DNA from: a virus
Length of the DNA stretch: 41,383 nt
Direction: 5' to 3' (one strand)
IMG/VR virus record: IMGVR_UViG_3300001533_002311
Location: 1 to 41,383 of that record
Shown here: piece after piece, positions 28,511 to 37,051 of the stretch
How the letters are laid out: each line of letters begins with the position of its first letter
How positions within the stretch are numbered: position 1 is the first letter of the stretch
The notes under the pieces: model-generated
Seen by the model: only the letters and a program-made list of their open reading frames with translations
Told to the model about the DNA's origin: nothing
The model's database searches: none
Position numbers and translations under genes: made by a program

Positions 28511-29166
28511 TGTGTCTTAATTTAAAGATACCAGAAATCCTGAAAAAGAAACCAGAGCCTGAGCCCGAGCCGGAGATAATGGAAACAAGCACAGAGCAGG
28601 TAACCATCTTTAAAGGGCATATCAGCGAAAACTACTTCAAGGAAATATACGAGAAGCTAAGGCTTGTCATACATTTTACTGCTGGTAATATGCCGGGCGC
28701 GGAAAACTGGCTCAACTTTCACACGAACAAAGTTAACGTGCCTTTCATAATTTGCAGGAATGGTAATATCAACGAGTATTTTGACCCTAAATACTGGGCG
28801 TATCACACGGGTGTCGGTCTTTGTCGCGAATCAATAGGGATAGAAATAGAGTGTTGGGGCGGTCTTGATTTTGATAACGGGTATTTTTTGCCGTGGACAG
28901 GTGACAAATCGCAGGCCGTATCGCCTGAGCGTGTGCTTACTACTTCTCTATGGCGTGGTAAAAGATATTGGGAAATGTTAACGTTTAAACAGGTAATCTC
29001 GCTTGATTATTTGGTAAAGCTTATGATAAATGACTTTTCCAAGATACGCACTGTCTGCACACATGCCGACATAAACGCTGAAAAGACCGACTATCCTCCA
29101 GAATACAAGCAGGTTTATGACATAGTAAACAAATATAACAATTCCATATTGTTGAAAAGTGGTTAG
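28510..29166 (+). CDS. Endolysin: N-acetylmuramoyl-L-alanine amidase
   Basis: This 218-aa protein carries an Amidase_2/PGRP-type domain. It has LVIHFTAGN with the first zinc His near residue 54, WAYHTG, SIGIEIECWGG, and THADINAEKTDYP with the second His and the Asp/Lys part of the active site. The family cuts the bond between muramic acid and L-alanine in peptidoglycan. Residues about 12-22 form a Pro-Glu linker (KKKPEPEPEPE). I chose ATG at 28510, which overlaps the previous stop; GTG at 28507 or TTG at 28498 is possible. Confidence 0.85.
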   Translation: MCLNLKIPEILKKKPEPEPEPEIMETSTEQVTIFKGHISENYFKEIYEKLRLVIHFTAGNMPGAENWLNFHTNKVNVPFIICRNGNINEYFDPKYWAYHTGVGLCRESIGIEIECWGGLDFDNGYFLPWTGDKSQAVSPERVLTTSLWRGKRYWEMLTFKQVISLDYLVKLMINDFSKIRTVCTHADINAEKTDYPPEYKQVYDIVNKYNNSILLKSG

Positions 29167-29176
29167 GAGTATTATT

Positions 29177-29827
29177 GTGAAGAGTGGATTACAAGGAATT
29201 ATTATTGCCGTTGTTACCGGGTTGTTTAGTTCTATTGCAGTTGTTGTAAACTCTAAGGACCCACTTGTCGCTATTATTGTATTTGTCATTACTATCGTAT
29301 CTGTTTATTTATTTGTCAGTTTTGTGTCAAAAAAGGCAAAAACCGAGGTACATGACCCGCTTCATCATCCTGTTTTTTACAATATAGAGCGTTTTCTACA
29401 AGTCGAGTTATACAGTATTTCGATAAGTGACCCAATTAGAAAACGTCTTATTACAATGTTTTTGGAAAAGAAAATTAAAATGATAAAGTTAGTTCTTATA
29501 AAGGCATTGGAAACCGGAAATATTGAGTGTATTCCCAAAGAGCTTTTATATATAAACAAAAAAGTAAAAGACGAACTTGGTGACACTTTGCCGGATATAT
29601 TCTTTGCAAAAATATCAAAATGGGACAGCAAGCATAATTCGTGGGCGTTAAACACAATTTCACGCATAATTGACAGCGATTATTATACCAATAAGGATAT
29701 AAGGACAATCGCCATATTTGATTGTGTGCAGGCAATGTTGCAAGGGATAATTGTAGCCACAGAGACCACACTTAACAGTTTAAATGGCGAGATTGAAGCC
29801 TATTTCCGGGACAGAAAAAATGAATAG
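29177..29827 (+). CDS. Membrane protein of the lysis region, unknown
   Basis: This 216-aa protein has two N-terminal membrane helices (about 4-24 and 30-50), then a long soluble, mostly helical domain rich in Lys and Ile. The start is the GTG at 29177 with TAGGAG 7-8 nt before it; an upstream GTG at 29159 lies inside the amidase gene. It could be a lysis regulator or holin-associated protein. No family recognised. Confidence 0.6.
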   Translation: MKSGLQGIIIAVVTGLFSSIAVVVNSKDPLVAIIVFVITIVSVYLFVSFVSKKAKTEVHDPLHHPVFYNIERFLQVELYSISISDPIRKRLITMFLEKKIKMIKLVLIKALETGNIECIPKELLYINKKVKDELGDTLPDIFFAKISKWDSKHNSWALNTISRIIDSDYYTNKDIRTIAIFDCVQAMLQGIIVATETTLNSLNGEIEAYFRDRKNE

Positions 29828-30218
29828 CATATTTATGGCAATACTAGGCGGGTGTGGTATTAATGGCGGGAGTTTGTTTTATCCCGTAGTTTCGTTAGTA
29901 GTTGGCATAATTTGTTTGTATGAGTTCATTCGAGCCGTTATAATCAACTTAAAAATAAAAAAGAACGGCTATCGGAATTTGCCAATGGCAGCACACATAC
30001 TTTGTTCATTGAATAAGGTCTTGCTTTTCCTCTTGTTTGTAAGGGAAGTTCTTGATTTTATCTTTTGGCGCGAGTTATGTTTGCACGGAACTGTTTCAAT
30101 TATATTAAGGATAGTGCCGCCTTTAATTTATGTTTATATGCAGAAAATAGCGGTAGATGTTCTATTCAATACCAATGTAGGTGAATTTAGAAACAATCAT
30201 AAGGAGAAACACAAATGA
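29820..30218 (+). CDS. Small membrane protein, unknown
   Basis: This 132-aa protein has about three hydrophobic stretches (around 5-40, 55-72 and 90-112). It overlaps the previous gene by 8 bp and the next by 4 bp. No clear ribosome site is seen; the ATG at 29820 is probably reached by coupling. The place in a row of small membrane proteins suggests a role in lysis or membrane change. Confidence 0.55.
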   Translation: MNSIFMAILGGCGINGGSLFYPVVSLVVGIICLYEFIRAVIINLKIKKNGYRNLPMAAHILCSLNKVLLFLLFVREVLDFIFWRELCLHGTVSIILRIVPPLIYVYMQKIAVDVLFNTNVGEFRNNHKEKHK

Positions 30219-30604
30219 TTAACTTCAAGATACTCTCGCGTAAGTTGATTCTTACGATAGGATTGGCTATGCTGGCGTCCCTATTGATATTTGTGAAGAG
30301 CAATGTTACCGGCAAGCCATTCATACTTGATTATCAATGGCAGGCCGTAATCATGGCAACCGTGATAACCTATATCGTGGGTTGTAACATTCAAAATAAC
30401 AATATGCCATCAAGCGTGGACATCAAAACATTTTGGGAACGTATAAAGGATTTGTTTAGATGGGATTTCGTGCTTGCTGTGCTTACCATTATATTTACAA
30501 CCTTCCTGCTCGTAAGGGGACACGTTGAAAATACTGTCTGGTTTAGCATCATAAGTGCCATTGGCGGTGCTTATAACATAATGAATCCAATTGGCAAGAA
30601 ATGA
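30215..30604 (+). CDS. Membrane protein, holin-like
   Basis: This 129-aa protein has hydrophobic segments at about 11-27, 42-57, 84-101 and perhaps 108-122. It has a strong AAGGAG site 8 nt before its ATG and overlaps the next gene by 4 bp (ATGA). It may be a second holin-type protein. No family recognised. Confidence 0.6.
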   Translation: MINFKILSRKLILTIGLAMLASLLIFVKSNVTGKPFILDYQWQAVIMATVITYIVGCNIQNNNMPSSVDIKTFWERIKDLFRWDFVLAVLTIIFTTFLLVRGHVENTVWFSIISAIGGAYNIMNPIGKK

Positions 30605-31170
30605 ATAATACCCTGCTCCTGATAATAGTTGGGTTACTAGTTATTGCAGGCTTGATGCTTGGTGCTTTTTATGTCGGGCACAAGCTTGCAAAGCCGGTCA
30701 TCAATGAGAATACTACGATACATGAGCATAATACCATGCTCCCAATTGAGACCCGCATTATTCGCGAGAATGTGCCTGCCGTTATTGATACTGTTGGCGA
30801 AGGTGAAGATGCCTATGAAGTTGCTTATTATAGTGAGCAAATAGTGGAAAATGACGGCAAAGTCAAGATAGGCCTGAACATTGACTATAATGAAAAGACA
30901 AATTTGTTTAATGTGGGCGCAGACATTAACGTGGTCAGAGACAGTATTTATGTGGAAAAAATAACCACGAAAACAATTGAACAAAAGCCGCCTTTTGTCA
31001 GGCTAACTGGTCAGGTCGGCATAGGATTTGGAAAAGATGAAAGAGAAAATGGTATTAGTGTTAAAAGTTCTGATGTGGCTATTGGCGTTAAGTTTGTTAA
31101 TCGTTATTCTGTTCTTGCTTTTGTGGACATAGACCTTACGTATGGCTTGAGATTTGGCGTTGACTTTTGA
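30601..31170 (+). CDS. Single-pass membrane protein with beta-rich outer domain
   Basis: This 189-aa protein has one N-terminal membrane helix (about 4-25, LLLIIVGLLVIAGLMLGAF) and then a soluble domain with alternating strands (TGQVGIGFGKDE, VAIGVKFVN, VDIDLTYGLRFGVDF). The layout is like a spanin or a phage-made envelope protein, but no lipobox or coiled coil is present. It is the last gene before a 51-bp gap with a possible promoter. Confidence 0.55.
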   Translation: MNNTLLLIIVGLLVIAGLMLGAFYVGHKLAKPVINENTTIHEHNTMLPIETRIIRENVPAVIDTVGEGEDAYEVAYYSEQIVENDGKVKIGLNIDYNEKTNLFNVGADINVVRDSIYVEKITTKTIEQKPPFVRLTGQVGIGFGKDERENGISVKSSDVAIGVKFVNRYSVLAFVDIDLTYGLRFGVDF

Positions 31171-31176
31171 AAACTC

Positions 31177-31205
31177 TTGACATATTTTTATGAGTATAGA
31201 ATATG
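31177..31205 (+). promoter_or_regulatory. Possible promoter before the fibre genes
   Basis: A perfect TTGACA lies at 31177-31182 in one of the few real gaps of the plus-strand cluster. The -10 match is weak: AATATG at 17 bp, or TAGAAT at only 14 bp. It could drive the receptor-binding group from 31222 on. Confidence 0.35.
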
Positions 31206-31221
31206 GTATTAGGAATGAGTT

Positions 31222-31629
31222 ATGTTAAGCAATCAGTTTAGACAGAGAAGCAACAATCTCTCGCGACAGCAAGTAGAAGGCAGTAATGAGCGCTTTCTTG
31301 CCGGTCTGATTGCTCGCATAAACTCAAATCAGCTTGCTCATCAATATAATTCTGCTCAGATAGAAAGTATCCTGAGTTCTCTTACTGGCGGCATAGTCGA
31401 TGGCGGGAATATCTACATATCAACTATCCAACCAAAACCCAAGTCTGCATCAATCGGGGATGTTTGGATAAATATAGGGACAACGCCGAGCATTATGGTA
31501 TTTGCCGATGTCGGAATGGGGCCCGATTGGGTCTCAATCAGTTCTACAATCAATGAAGAAAACATAAATACTTATATTTCTGACTACTTGCAAACTACTG
31601 GTATAGATTGCGAAAGTTGGAACGAATAG
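31222..31629 (+). CDS. Small tail or fibre-associated protein
   Basis: This 135-aa protein has a helical, Gln/Asn-rich N-terminal half (QFRQRSNNLSRQQ) and a beta-rich second half: STIQPKPKSASIGDVWINIG, then GPDWVSISS. The second half resembles the short beta domains found in fibre proteins. It starts the receptor-binding cluster. Confidence 0.55.
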   Translation: MLSNQFRQRSNNLSRQQVEGSNERFLAGLIARINSNQLAHQYNSAQIESILSSLTGGIVDGGNIYISTIQPKPKSASIGDVWINIGTTPSIMVFADVGMGPDWVSISSTINEENINTYISDYLQTTGIDCESWNE

Positions 31630-31638
31630 GAGATAAAA

Positions 31639-32802
31639 ATGGCTGTTAAGATTTTAATAAAACGTGGCACAAACAATCCTACTGGCACTGCTGACCTTGA
31701 TACTAATGAAATAGGTTGGCAGTCGACATCTAAACGTCTATATATAGGCGGGACCAACCCTCTCGCTATTGGTGGCGAGAAGGTGGCGTTTAAAGATGAG
31801 GCGAACACATTTGATGAAAACATTACAATGGCTGCCTCCAAGAAGATTATTCAATCGCAAGCTCCGGCAAACGCAAATGATTTAGCTAATAAAGCTTATG
31901 TAGATAAGGCAATCGAAGGGTTAAACATAAAAGAAGCCTGTGATTTTGCTACTACTCAAAATCTTCTTTGTGGCTATGATGAAGAAGTCGGGATATTAAC
32001 AGGAAGTGATAATGGCTCACTTGGAACTATCGATGGACATTTAGCCGCTGTAGGTGAAAGGCTTCTTGTGAAAGACCAATCGGCTGGGGTTCATAATGGG
32101 ATTTATATAGTATTAGACCTTGGAAGTCCGACCACCAAGTGGGTATTGACTCGTGCAGATGACGCAAATGCGATAGATGAATTAGATACTGGAACGTATG
32201 TATATGTTGAAGATGGAACTGCAAATGGCGGGGGAGGATTTGTAATATCGCAGGGTGCATCTGAAGACTTTCCTGCAACTGGCGACATTATTTGGACTAA
32301 ATTCTCAAGTGCGACCATTGTGGAAAGCTTTACCGATTTGGGTGATACACCAGAGGATTATGCTAGTCACGGTAATGCTTTAGTTATTGTAAATGACTCA
32401 GAGTCAGAGCTTGATTTTAAGGATGTAGGAAGCGATGGCACTTTTCTAAAATCACATAGTGGCGCACTTGTTTGGGCAAATGTTGCATTGGATGATATAG
32501 GGGCTTTTGGTGATTTGGAGGGCATTACAACTGGCGACATCATTTATTGGGATGGAACTGATTTTGCCAAGCTTAGCGGCGTAGATGGACGATTTCTTAA
32601 ATCAAATGGCGCGACGGCTCCTGTGTTTTCTAAAATAAGAATAGGCGATATTAATGGAAATACTCAAGGCGGTATTTTATATGTAAAGTCTGATAGTTCA
32701 ATTGGTGATACTACAGCGGGAACAGAAGGAAATATATTATTGCAAGGTTCTATGAATGTACCACAGTGGAGCGATATTCTGGATGGCGGGAGCTGGACAT
32801 AA
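31639..32802 (+). CDS. Tail fibre protein
   Basis: This 387-aa protein has the common phage fibre start: IKRGTNNPTGTADLDTNEIG, then LYIGGTNP and a helix (KIIQSQAPANANDLANKAY). The middle has GERLLVKDQSAGVHNGIY and WVLTRADDAN, found in many phage fibres. It ends in repeats with GDIIYWDGTDF and GRFLKSNGA. No enzymatic motif is seen. The start has the ATAGGAGATAAAAATG pattern. Confidence 0.75.
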   Translation: MAVKILIKRGTNNPTGTADLDTNEIGWQSTSKRLYIGGTNPLAIGGEKVAFKDEANTFDENITMAASKKIIQSQAPANANDLANKAYVDKAIEGLNIKEACDFATTQNLLCGYDEEVGILTGSDNGSLGTIDGHLAAVGERLLVKDQSAGVHNGIYIVLDLGSPTTKWVLTRADDANAIDELDTGTYVYVEDGTANGGGGFVISQGASEDFPATGDIIWTKFSSATIVESFTDLGDTPEDYASHGNALVIVNDSESELDFKDVGSDGTFLKSHSGALVWANVALDDIGAFGDLEGITTGDIIYWDGTDFAKLSGVDGRFLKSNGATAPVFSKIRIGDINGNTQGGILYVKSDSSIGDTTAGTEGNILLQGSMNVPQWSDILDGGSWT

Positions 32803-32833
32803 TATCACAAAATAAATACAAGGAGAATTAATT

Positions 32834-33295
32834 ATGTCAGATTGGAACAACCAGTCAGTCGAGCAGGACACAACTATTGAGATGGGTAAATTCTTGCAAT
32901 GGTATGGGGAATTGTCTATTCAGAATAGGCAAATGCGTGAGCAAATGCAAATGTTGGTCAAACAAATTCAGGGACTTGCGGCTGAAAACGCAAAGATGAA
33001 AGAGTCCTTTGAAAAAAACAAGACAGCCAATGATGAGCTTGAGACGGCGAGGAAGGCAGTAACAGGCAATCTTGAGATGATGCAAAATCAGGCTAAACAG
33101 ATTGAGCGTCTCAAATTTGATGTGAAAACTCTCAATGGCTTACTGGCTGAGAAGGACACTATAATTACAGGATTAAAGACAGAGTTATCAAACGTCAGAG
33201 ACAGGATTGCTGAACTTACACCCAAGCCTGAGCCAAGCCCGCCTGTCAAAAAAACCCCCAGTAAGAAAAGTAAGGCAAAGATAAAGAAGAAATAA
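32834..33295 (+). CDS. Coiled-coil protein with basic tail
   Basis: This 153-aa protein has residues about 25-125 as one long coiled coil (RQMREQMQMLVKQIQGLAAE, then QAKQIERLKFDVKTLNGLL). A Pro-rich bridge (PKPEPSPPVKK) leads to a Lys-rich tail. Its stop almost touches the next start. Placed between two fibre genes, it may be a fibre trimerisation factor or chaperone, by inference. Confidence 0.6.
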   Translation: MSDWNNQSVEQDTTIEMGKFLQWYGELSIQNRQMREQMQMLVKQIQGLAAENAKMKESFEKNKTANDELETARKAVTGNLEMMQNQAKQIERLKFDVKTLNGLLAEKDTIITGLKTELSNVRDRIAELTPKPEPSPPVKKTPSKKSKAKIKKK

Positions 33296-34933
33296 ATGGC
33301 GTGGAATGACGACAGGCTGACATTTCAGATAAGACGTGCAAATGCTTCTGAGTGGCCGCCTACATTAATACTCTCGGAGGGCGAGCCCGGGATAGAGATA
33401 AACACAAACAGGTTCAAGATAGGCGATGGGTTTACTGAATGGAGTGATTTGCCTTATGTAAACAATGACACGAATATCTATTCAGACTATGGCATTCATA
33501 AGTATTTCTGCGGTTGGGTTACTGTCTTCCAATATTTGAAAGTAGCCACAATCACGCTTGATTATGTAAGCGGTTATACTGGCGGGCATACTTTCAATAC
33601 CATTCTTCATATTGATGAGTTGAGAAGTGGTGGTGGCTTTTATGAATTGCACGTAATGATAAATGTGGCAGGTGCGGCAGATTCTTCTGCGTTTGATAGT
33701 GCCGTACCGAGCATCTCAATGTTTTTAGGAAAGCGCGCAGTAACGTCAGGCTTTAATTTTCATGCTCAGGTATCTTATGCGTCAGGTGGAACAAAGAAAG
33801 TAGACATATATGTAATGGGGATAGCTACAGATTACGGCATAGCTATATCTTCGCTAAACAAATATGGTCATACTTATGCAACGTCTGGAAATAATACAAT
33901 AGGTGCGAGCATATCATATGTCAATGGCAGTTCTGGCTTATTGCCTTCACCAATACAGGGCAGTGATATTCAGGCTTTTGATACTATTCAGTATCGTCCT
34001 GATGGAGTTCCCAAATTTAGAAATATGTTAGCGACTACTGGTAGTTTTGTTTTACAAGTTGATTCATCTGGTGTTCTGCGAAAAAGGACTCTTTTGCAAA
34101 CAAAAACAGACATAGGTGCGTTAGACTCGTCTCATGGAGCTACTTTTATGGCTCATGGTTTCGGAGAGCTTTATAAACCGGACATTCCTTTTGACCCATT
34201 TAATTATGATTCCCCTGAATCAGGACAAATCCTGTATTTGTATGGCAAGGAAATTACGCAACGCGAACTCCATTTTGGATTTAGTGATGGAGCGACTGAC
34301 TGGTGGGCAATAAACGGATTTGTTGAATATCACATAAGAGACTGGTACAGAAATATTCCACCTGTTGGGCGTGGTATTATCGGCTTTTGTACAGATGACC
34401 CCAGTTTATTTTATATCTCATATGTAGATAATGGCGAGCATAAATGGCGGGAATTTATTACAGACGCTAATGATTTTCTTAAAGAATGGATTGATTCTGG
34501 GTCATATAGCAGTAGACCTTCTACGCCAACTTTTGCCGGGAAGTTATATGTGGCAACGGATAAAGATATATTGAGCGTAGGTGTTAGTACGTCGACAGAC
34601 CCAAAATGGATTGATATATTTGGTGAGAGTGTAGAAACCCAGACCTCTGTTACTGGAGACACAAATGCTTCGCTTACAGATAGGATATTTTTATGTGATA
34701 CGAGTAGTGCTAGCGGTGATGTAACGATTACATTGCCAGCGGCATCAACTGCAAAGGGCAAGGAATATTATGTCAAATTTGTCAAGAGAGGTTCTTGGAA
34801 TATCATAATTGATGGCAACTCTACAGAATACATTGATGTTGCACAAACACAAGGGCTGTCGTCAGAAATGGAATCAATGCACATTGTTTGTGATGGAACA
34901 AAATGGCATATTTTAAGTTGGTATAGGCCATGA
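33296..34933 (+). CDS. Receptor-binding or tail fibre protein
   Basis: This 545-aa protein begins with the domain seen in Mtd-type and other receptor-binding proteins: FQIRRANASEWPPTLILSEG, then EPGIEINTNRFKIGDGFTEW and SDLPYV. A beta-rich body follows, and the C-terminus (SGDVTITLPAAS, then YYVKFVKRGSWNIIID) resembles the terminal domain common in phage fibres. It is the last gene of the plus-strand late region and is followed by a strong terminator. No reverse transcriptase or template repeat is present, so it is not a diversity-generating target here. Confidence 0.75.
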   Translation: MAWNDDRLTFQIRRANASEWPPTLILSEGEPGIEINTNRFKIGDGFTEWSDLPYVNNDTNIYSDYGIHKYFCGWVTVFQYLKVATITLDYVSGYTGGHTFNTILHIDELRSGGGFYELHVMINVAGAADSSAFDSAVPSISMFLGKRAVTSGFNFHAQVSYASGGTKKVDIYVMGIATDYGIAISSLNKYGHTYATSGNNTIGASISYVNGSSGLLPSPIQGSDIQAFDTIQYRPDGVPKFRNMLATTGSFVLQVDSSGVLRKRTLLQTKTDIGALDSSHGATFMAHGFGELYKPDIPFDPFNYDSPESGQILYLYGKEITQRELHFGFSDGATDWWAINGFVEYHIRDWYRNIPPVGRGIIGFCTDDPSLFYISYVDNGEHKWREFITDANDFLKEWIDSGSYSSRPSTPTFAGKLYVATDKDILSVGVSTSTDPKWIDIFGESVETQTSVTGDTNASLTDRIFLCDTSSASGDVTITLPAASTAKGKEYYVKFVKRGSWNIIIDGNSTEYIDVAQTQGLSSEMESMHIVCDGTKWHILSWYRP

Positions 34934-35261
34934 TGAATGAAGCTGGGCTCACATCTCCCCTCCTGACTGGGATGCCTCCGACAAGAGAGCAGGTTTGCAC
35001 TTCCCTCCGCGACCTGCTCTCATTTTTTTGTTTTTATAAATTTATAGACCTGCTGTCTCGTATTTGCTTCTCAGTTAGCAAATTTAGGGTCATATCAATT
35101 TATCTTTCTATATCTAGTAAGTTTATCCTAATAAAATATAAAACTCGTTCTAGGCTATCAAATGACCCCTTAAAAGCAAAATGAGATTTTTAACTGATTT
35201 CTAGACATAGTATATGTATATATATATATATATATATTATATATATTATCTCTGTCTGAAT
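34934..35261. other. Gap between converging gene groups with a TA repeat
   Basis: This 328-bp stretch separates the plus-strand late genes from the minus-strand accessory genes. It holds the terminator at 34985-35029 and, at about 35213-35251, a nearly pure run of TA dinucleotides. An 84-codon frame crosses the terminator and is not believed to be a gene. Apart from this I see nothing in it. Confidence 0.7.
34985..35029 (+). terminator. Rho-independent terminator of the late operon
   Basis: A perfect 10-bp stem, GAGAGCAGGT (34985-34994) with ACCTGCTCTC (35012-35021), has a 17-nt loop and is followed by seven T residues (35023-35029). It ends the plus-strand late genes. Confidence 0.93.
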
Positions 35262-35558
35262 TTATGGCTTTTCTGGTTTGTTGTTAATTGATATTTTGAT
35301 TTCTGCCCCATTAACAAAGAATTGGCAATGTTGTAAAAAATTAAGAATATCGTCTACATGAATTGACCTATAGTGGGTTTCATCTGTGGTTAAATCCCTT
35401 ATCTCCCAATACCTCTTCCTTTCCAAGCTGGTTTTATTCGTTCTGAATATCTTTATGTATTTTCCATAGAATGTGCAAGAACCTAGTTGCTCAAAGCCAA
35501 GCCTTTCAAGTTTCGTGGCAAAATCGCTTTTTTGAAATTTACTCTTGCGATTAGCCAT
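35262..35558 (-). CDS. Small protein of the accessory region, unknown
   Basis: This 98-aa basic protein reads KFQKSDFATKLERLGFEQLG, then CTFYGKYIKIFR and a WEIRDLTTDE segment. The fold appears alpha-beta. It is the last minus-strand gene before the TA repeat and overlaps the gene before it by 8 bp. The ATG at 35558 was preferred over GTG at 35561. Family not recognised. Confidence 0.6.
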   Translation of the reverse strand: MANRKSKFQKSDFATKLERLGFEQLGSCTFYGKYIKIFRTNKTSLERKRYWEIRDLTTDETHYRSIHVDDILNFLQHCQFFVNGAEIKISINNKPEKP

Positions 35559-35712
35559 CACGCGCCTCTATTCGCGCCAGCAAATCCGATTGACACATTG
35601 TTAAAACAGAGATTAATTCATCACGCAAGCCATTAAGGTTCTTTGCCTTTTTGCGTGATAACTTGTCAATCAACGCAGTTATCCGACCGAGCAGGTACTC
35701 TTCGTTTTTCAT
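35551..35712 (-). CDS. Small helical protein, 53 aa
   Basis: This short frame (MKNEEYLLGRITALIDKLSR at its N-terminus, ending LLARIEARDG) is one long amphipathic helix. It overlaps the genes on both sides (47 bp and 8 bp) in the same direction. The codon content looks real, but the ribosome site is weak (GGT before ATG). Confidence 0.5.
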   Translation of the reverse strand: MKNEEYLLGRITALIDKLSRKKAKNLNGLRDELISVLTMCQSDLLARIEARDG

Positions 35713-36040
35713 AACCATGCCGTCTGCGAAAGTCAGTTACATACTCATTTATTTTATTCACACATTCTGAAATAAATAACTCTTTATCAGAATCTTGATG
35801 ATGCCAGACCATATTTAAATTAACCCTTATTCTTCCAAGTATTTCGTGGTCTGATATTCGCATTATTAATTGCTGATGAGAATTGAGCTTACAATATTTA
35901 AACCTTACATGAATATATACAGACCCATTGTCAGAATGCTTGTGAAAACATTTATAATCATCAGGCAACCTGCCGATAATTTCACGCGCAATCTGTTTAT
36001 GAGACCTCGTTCTTTCCTTGTTCTTCTTGCGTGAAAACAT
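35666..36040 (-). CDS. Accessory protein, unknown, basic
   Basis: This 124-aa basic protein starts MFSRKKNKERTRSHKQ, followed by IAREIIGRLPDDYKCFHKHS and a strand-rich middle (SVYIHVRFKYCKL). The N-terminal helix is Arg/Lys-rich, as in nucleic-acid binders. It begins 5 bp after the stop of the interrupted small gene at 36046-36211. No family recognised. Confidence 0.55.
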   Translation of the reverse strand: MFSRKKNKERTRSHKQIAREIIGRLPDDYKCFHKHSDNGSVYIHVRFKYCKLNSHQQLIMRISDHEILGRIRVNLNMVWHHQDSDKELFISECVNKINEYVTDFRRRHGYEKRRVPARSDNCVD

Positions 36041-36045
36041 CCAGA

Positions 36046-36211
36046 TTAGTGTTTGCGTTTTTTCATGTGCTTAAACATTTCAATTTGTCTTAACCGTTTC
36101 TGCGCCTGCTTCTTTGTTTTATAAGTCCCAAGCTTGCGACCACTACGGCCAATATCACTCTATAGTTGTTTGGTGTCAAGCTGAAACAGTATGCTGTGAG
36201 TATGTTATCAT
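36046..36211 (-). pseudogene. Small gene split by an R2 repeat (43 aa when rejoined)
   Basis: On the minus strand ATG at 36211 follows GAGAGG and reads MITYSQHT, then runs into R2 copy D (36154-36187), which brings a stop codon. The frame continues after the repeat as IGRSGRKLGTYKTKKQAQKR and ends KHMKKRKH at 36046. Without the 34-bp unit the two halves join in frame (132 bp, 43 aa). The second part resembles small phage proteins with the 'GrxLGTYkTkxqAqkRLrQiE' pattern. This is direct evidence that the repeat is an insertion in a gene. Confidence 0.7.
36154..36187 (+). repeat. R2 repeat, copy D (solitary, CRISPR-repeat-like)
   Basis: This 34-bp unit is read on the plus strand from ATCACTCTATAG to the end CAAGCTGAAAC. 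It is identical to copy A (39491-39524), and is alone here with no spacer. The 3' GAAAC end is typical of CRISPR repeats. On the minus strand it contains TTGACA with GATATT 17 bp further, so it also looks like a promoter. Confidence 0.8.
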
Positions 36212-36318
36212 TTTTTAACCTCTCATAAGTTGGTTGTTATTTCCGAGAAGGGACAAGCCGAAGCCTGCCCCTGTCTCGGTTCTCATGGGGGAAATCTATC
36301 TACTATAAGAGTGTCATA

Positions 36319-36534
36319 CTAAAACTCCTCCTCGCCTGAGATAAATCTCCAGGTAATCATTCCGAAGACATATGCGAAACCGGCAGACAATAGCGTCCCT
36401 ATTAACGCATATATGTCAGGACGGAGTGACATGACCCCGACGGAAAGTACGGCGCATAATACACCTAATCCCATCAGGAGTTCTTCAAAGATAATCAGGA
36501 TGAATGCGATGATACCGAATTTTACTTTTTTCAT
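36319..36534 (-). CDS. Small membrane protein, 71 aa
   Basis: This protein starts MKKVKFGIIAFILIIFEELL and has about three hydrophobic segments (5-20, 22-37, 43-60). A strong AGGGAG site precedes the ATG at 36534. The acidic end is SGEEEF. It may be a superinfection or membrane protein, but no family is recognised. Confidence 0.65.
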   Translation of the reverse strand: MKKVKFGIIAFILIIFEELLMGLGVLCAVLSVGVMSLRPDIYALIGTLLSAGFAYVFGMITWRFISGEEEF

Positions 36535-36610
36535 TTTTTTCTCCCTTCCCTCTGGAGCAGGGGACAGGAAAAATAGCCAGAGCTATGACCTATCCCCCAC
36601 TCAGGGGTTA

Positions 36611-37051
36611 TTAGTATTTAAATTTCCAGTCCTCTCCCTCCACAGCATTAACGCTGGAGCAGATAGACTGCCATAATCCTGCTCTGAAACTATCTTTTTG
36701 AGTGCATCTCATCAGTAAGCAAACTTCCTGCCACTCATCAGACAACTTATCCATAGGACTGAGAACGGTCTCGATTTTCATATTGAAATCTGTCCCTTTC
36801 CTATTCTCAACCACATTTATCTTGACAGAGACTGCTTCCCCAATCAAGATAACTTCTATGCCTTCTTCGGTCTTCATAACATAGGCAGTTCTCTCCTCAA
36901 AGAGGAGTTCTGCCTCATAAATCAGCTCTCTCAATTTCTGGCGAGCATAGAACTTTGCGCAGGAGTCTCCATGCCCTTTTGTAACCAAACTCAGTTCGAG
37001 TTTTTTTCTTGTTATGTATTTGATTTCATCTGAGGTCATAATGTGACTCAT
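36611..37051 (-). CDS. Accessory protein, unknown, 146 aa
   Basis: This soluble alpha-beta protein starts MSHIMTSDEIKYITRKKLEL and has a strand segment (GIEVILIGEAVSVKINVVE) and a helical C-terminus with three Cys. GGGAGG precedes the ATG at 37051. It is a middle gene of the minus-strand group. Family not recognised. Confidence 0.6.
   Translation of the reverse strand: MSHIMTSDEIKYITRKKLELSLVTKGHGDSCAKFYARQKLRELIYEAELLFEERTAYVMKTEEGIEVILIGEAVSVKINVVENRKGTDFNMKIETVLSPMDKLSDEWQEVCLLMRCTQKDSFRAGLWQSICSSVNAVEGEDWKFKY

Noticed and set aside
33296-34933. Possible diversity-generating retroelement because of the Mtd-like start
   Set aside because: No reverse transcriptase gene and no template/variable repeat pair were found in the window.
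34930-35184. 84-codon frame after the last fibre gene
   Set aside because: It runs through a strong intrinsic terminator and its second half is AT-rich non-coding DNA; it has no family features.
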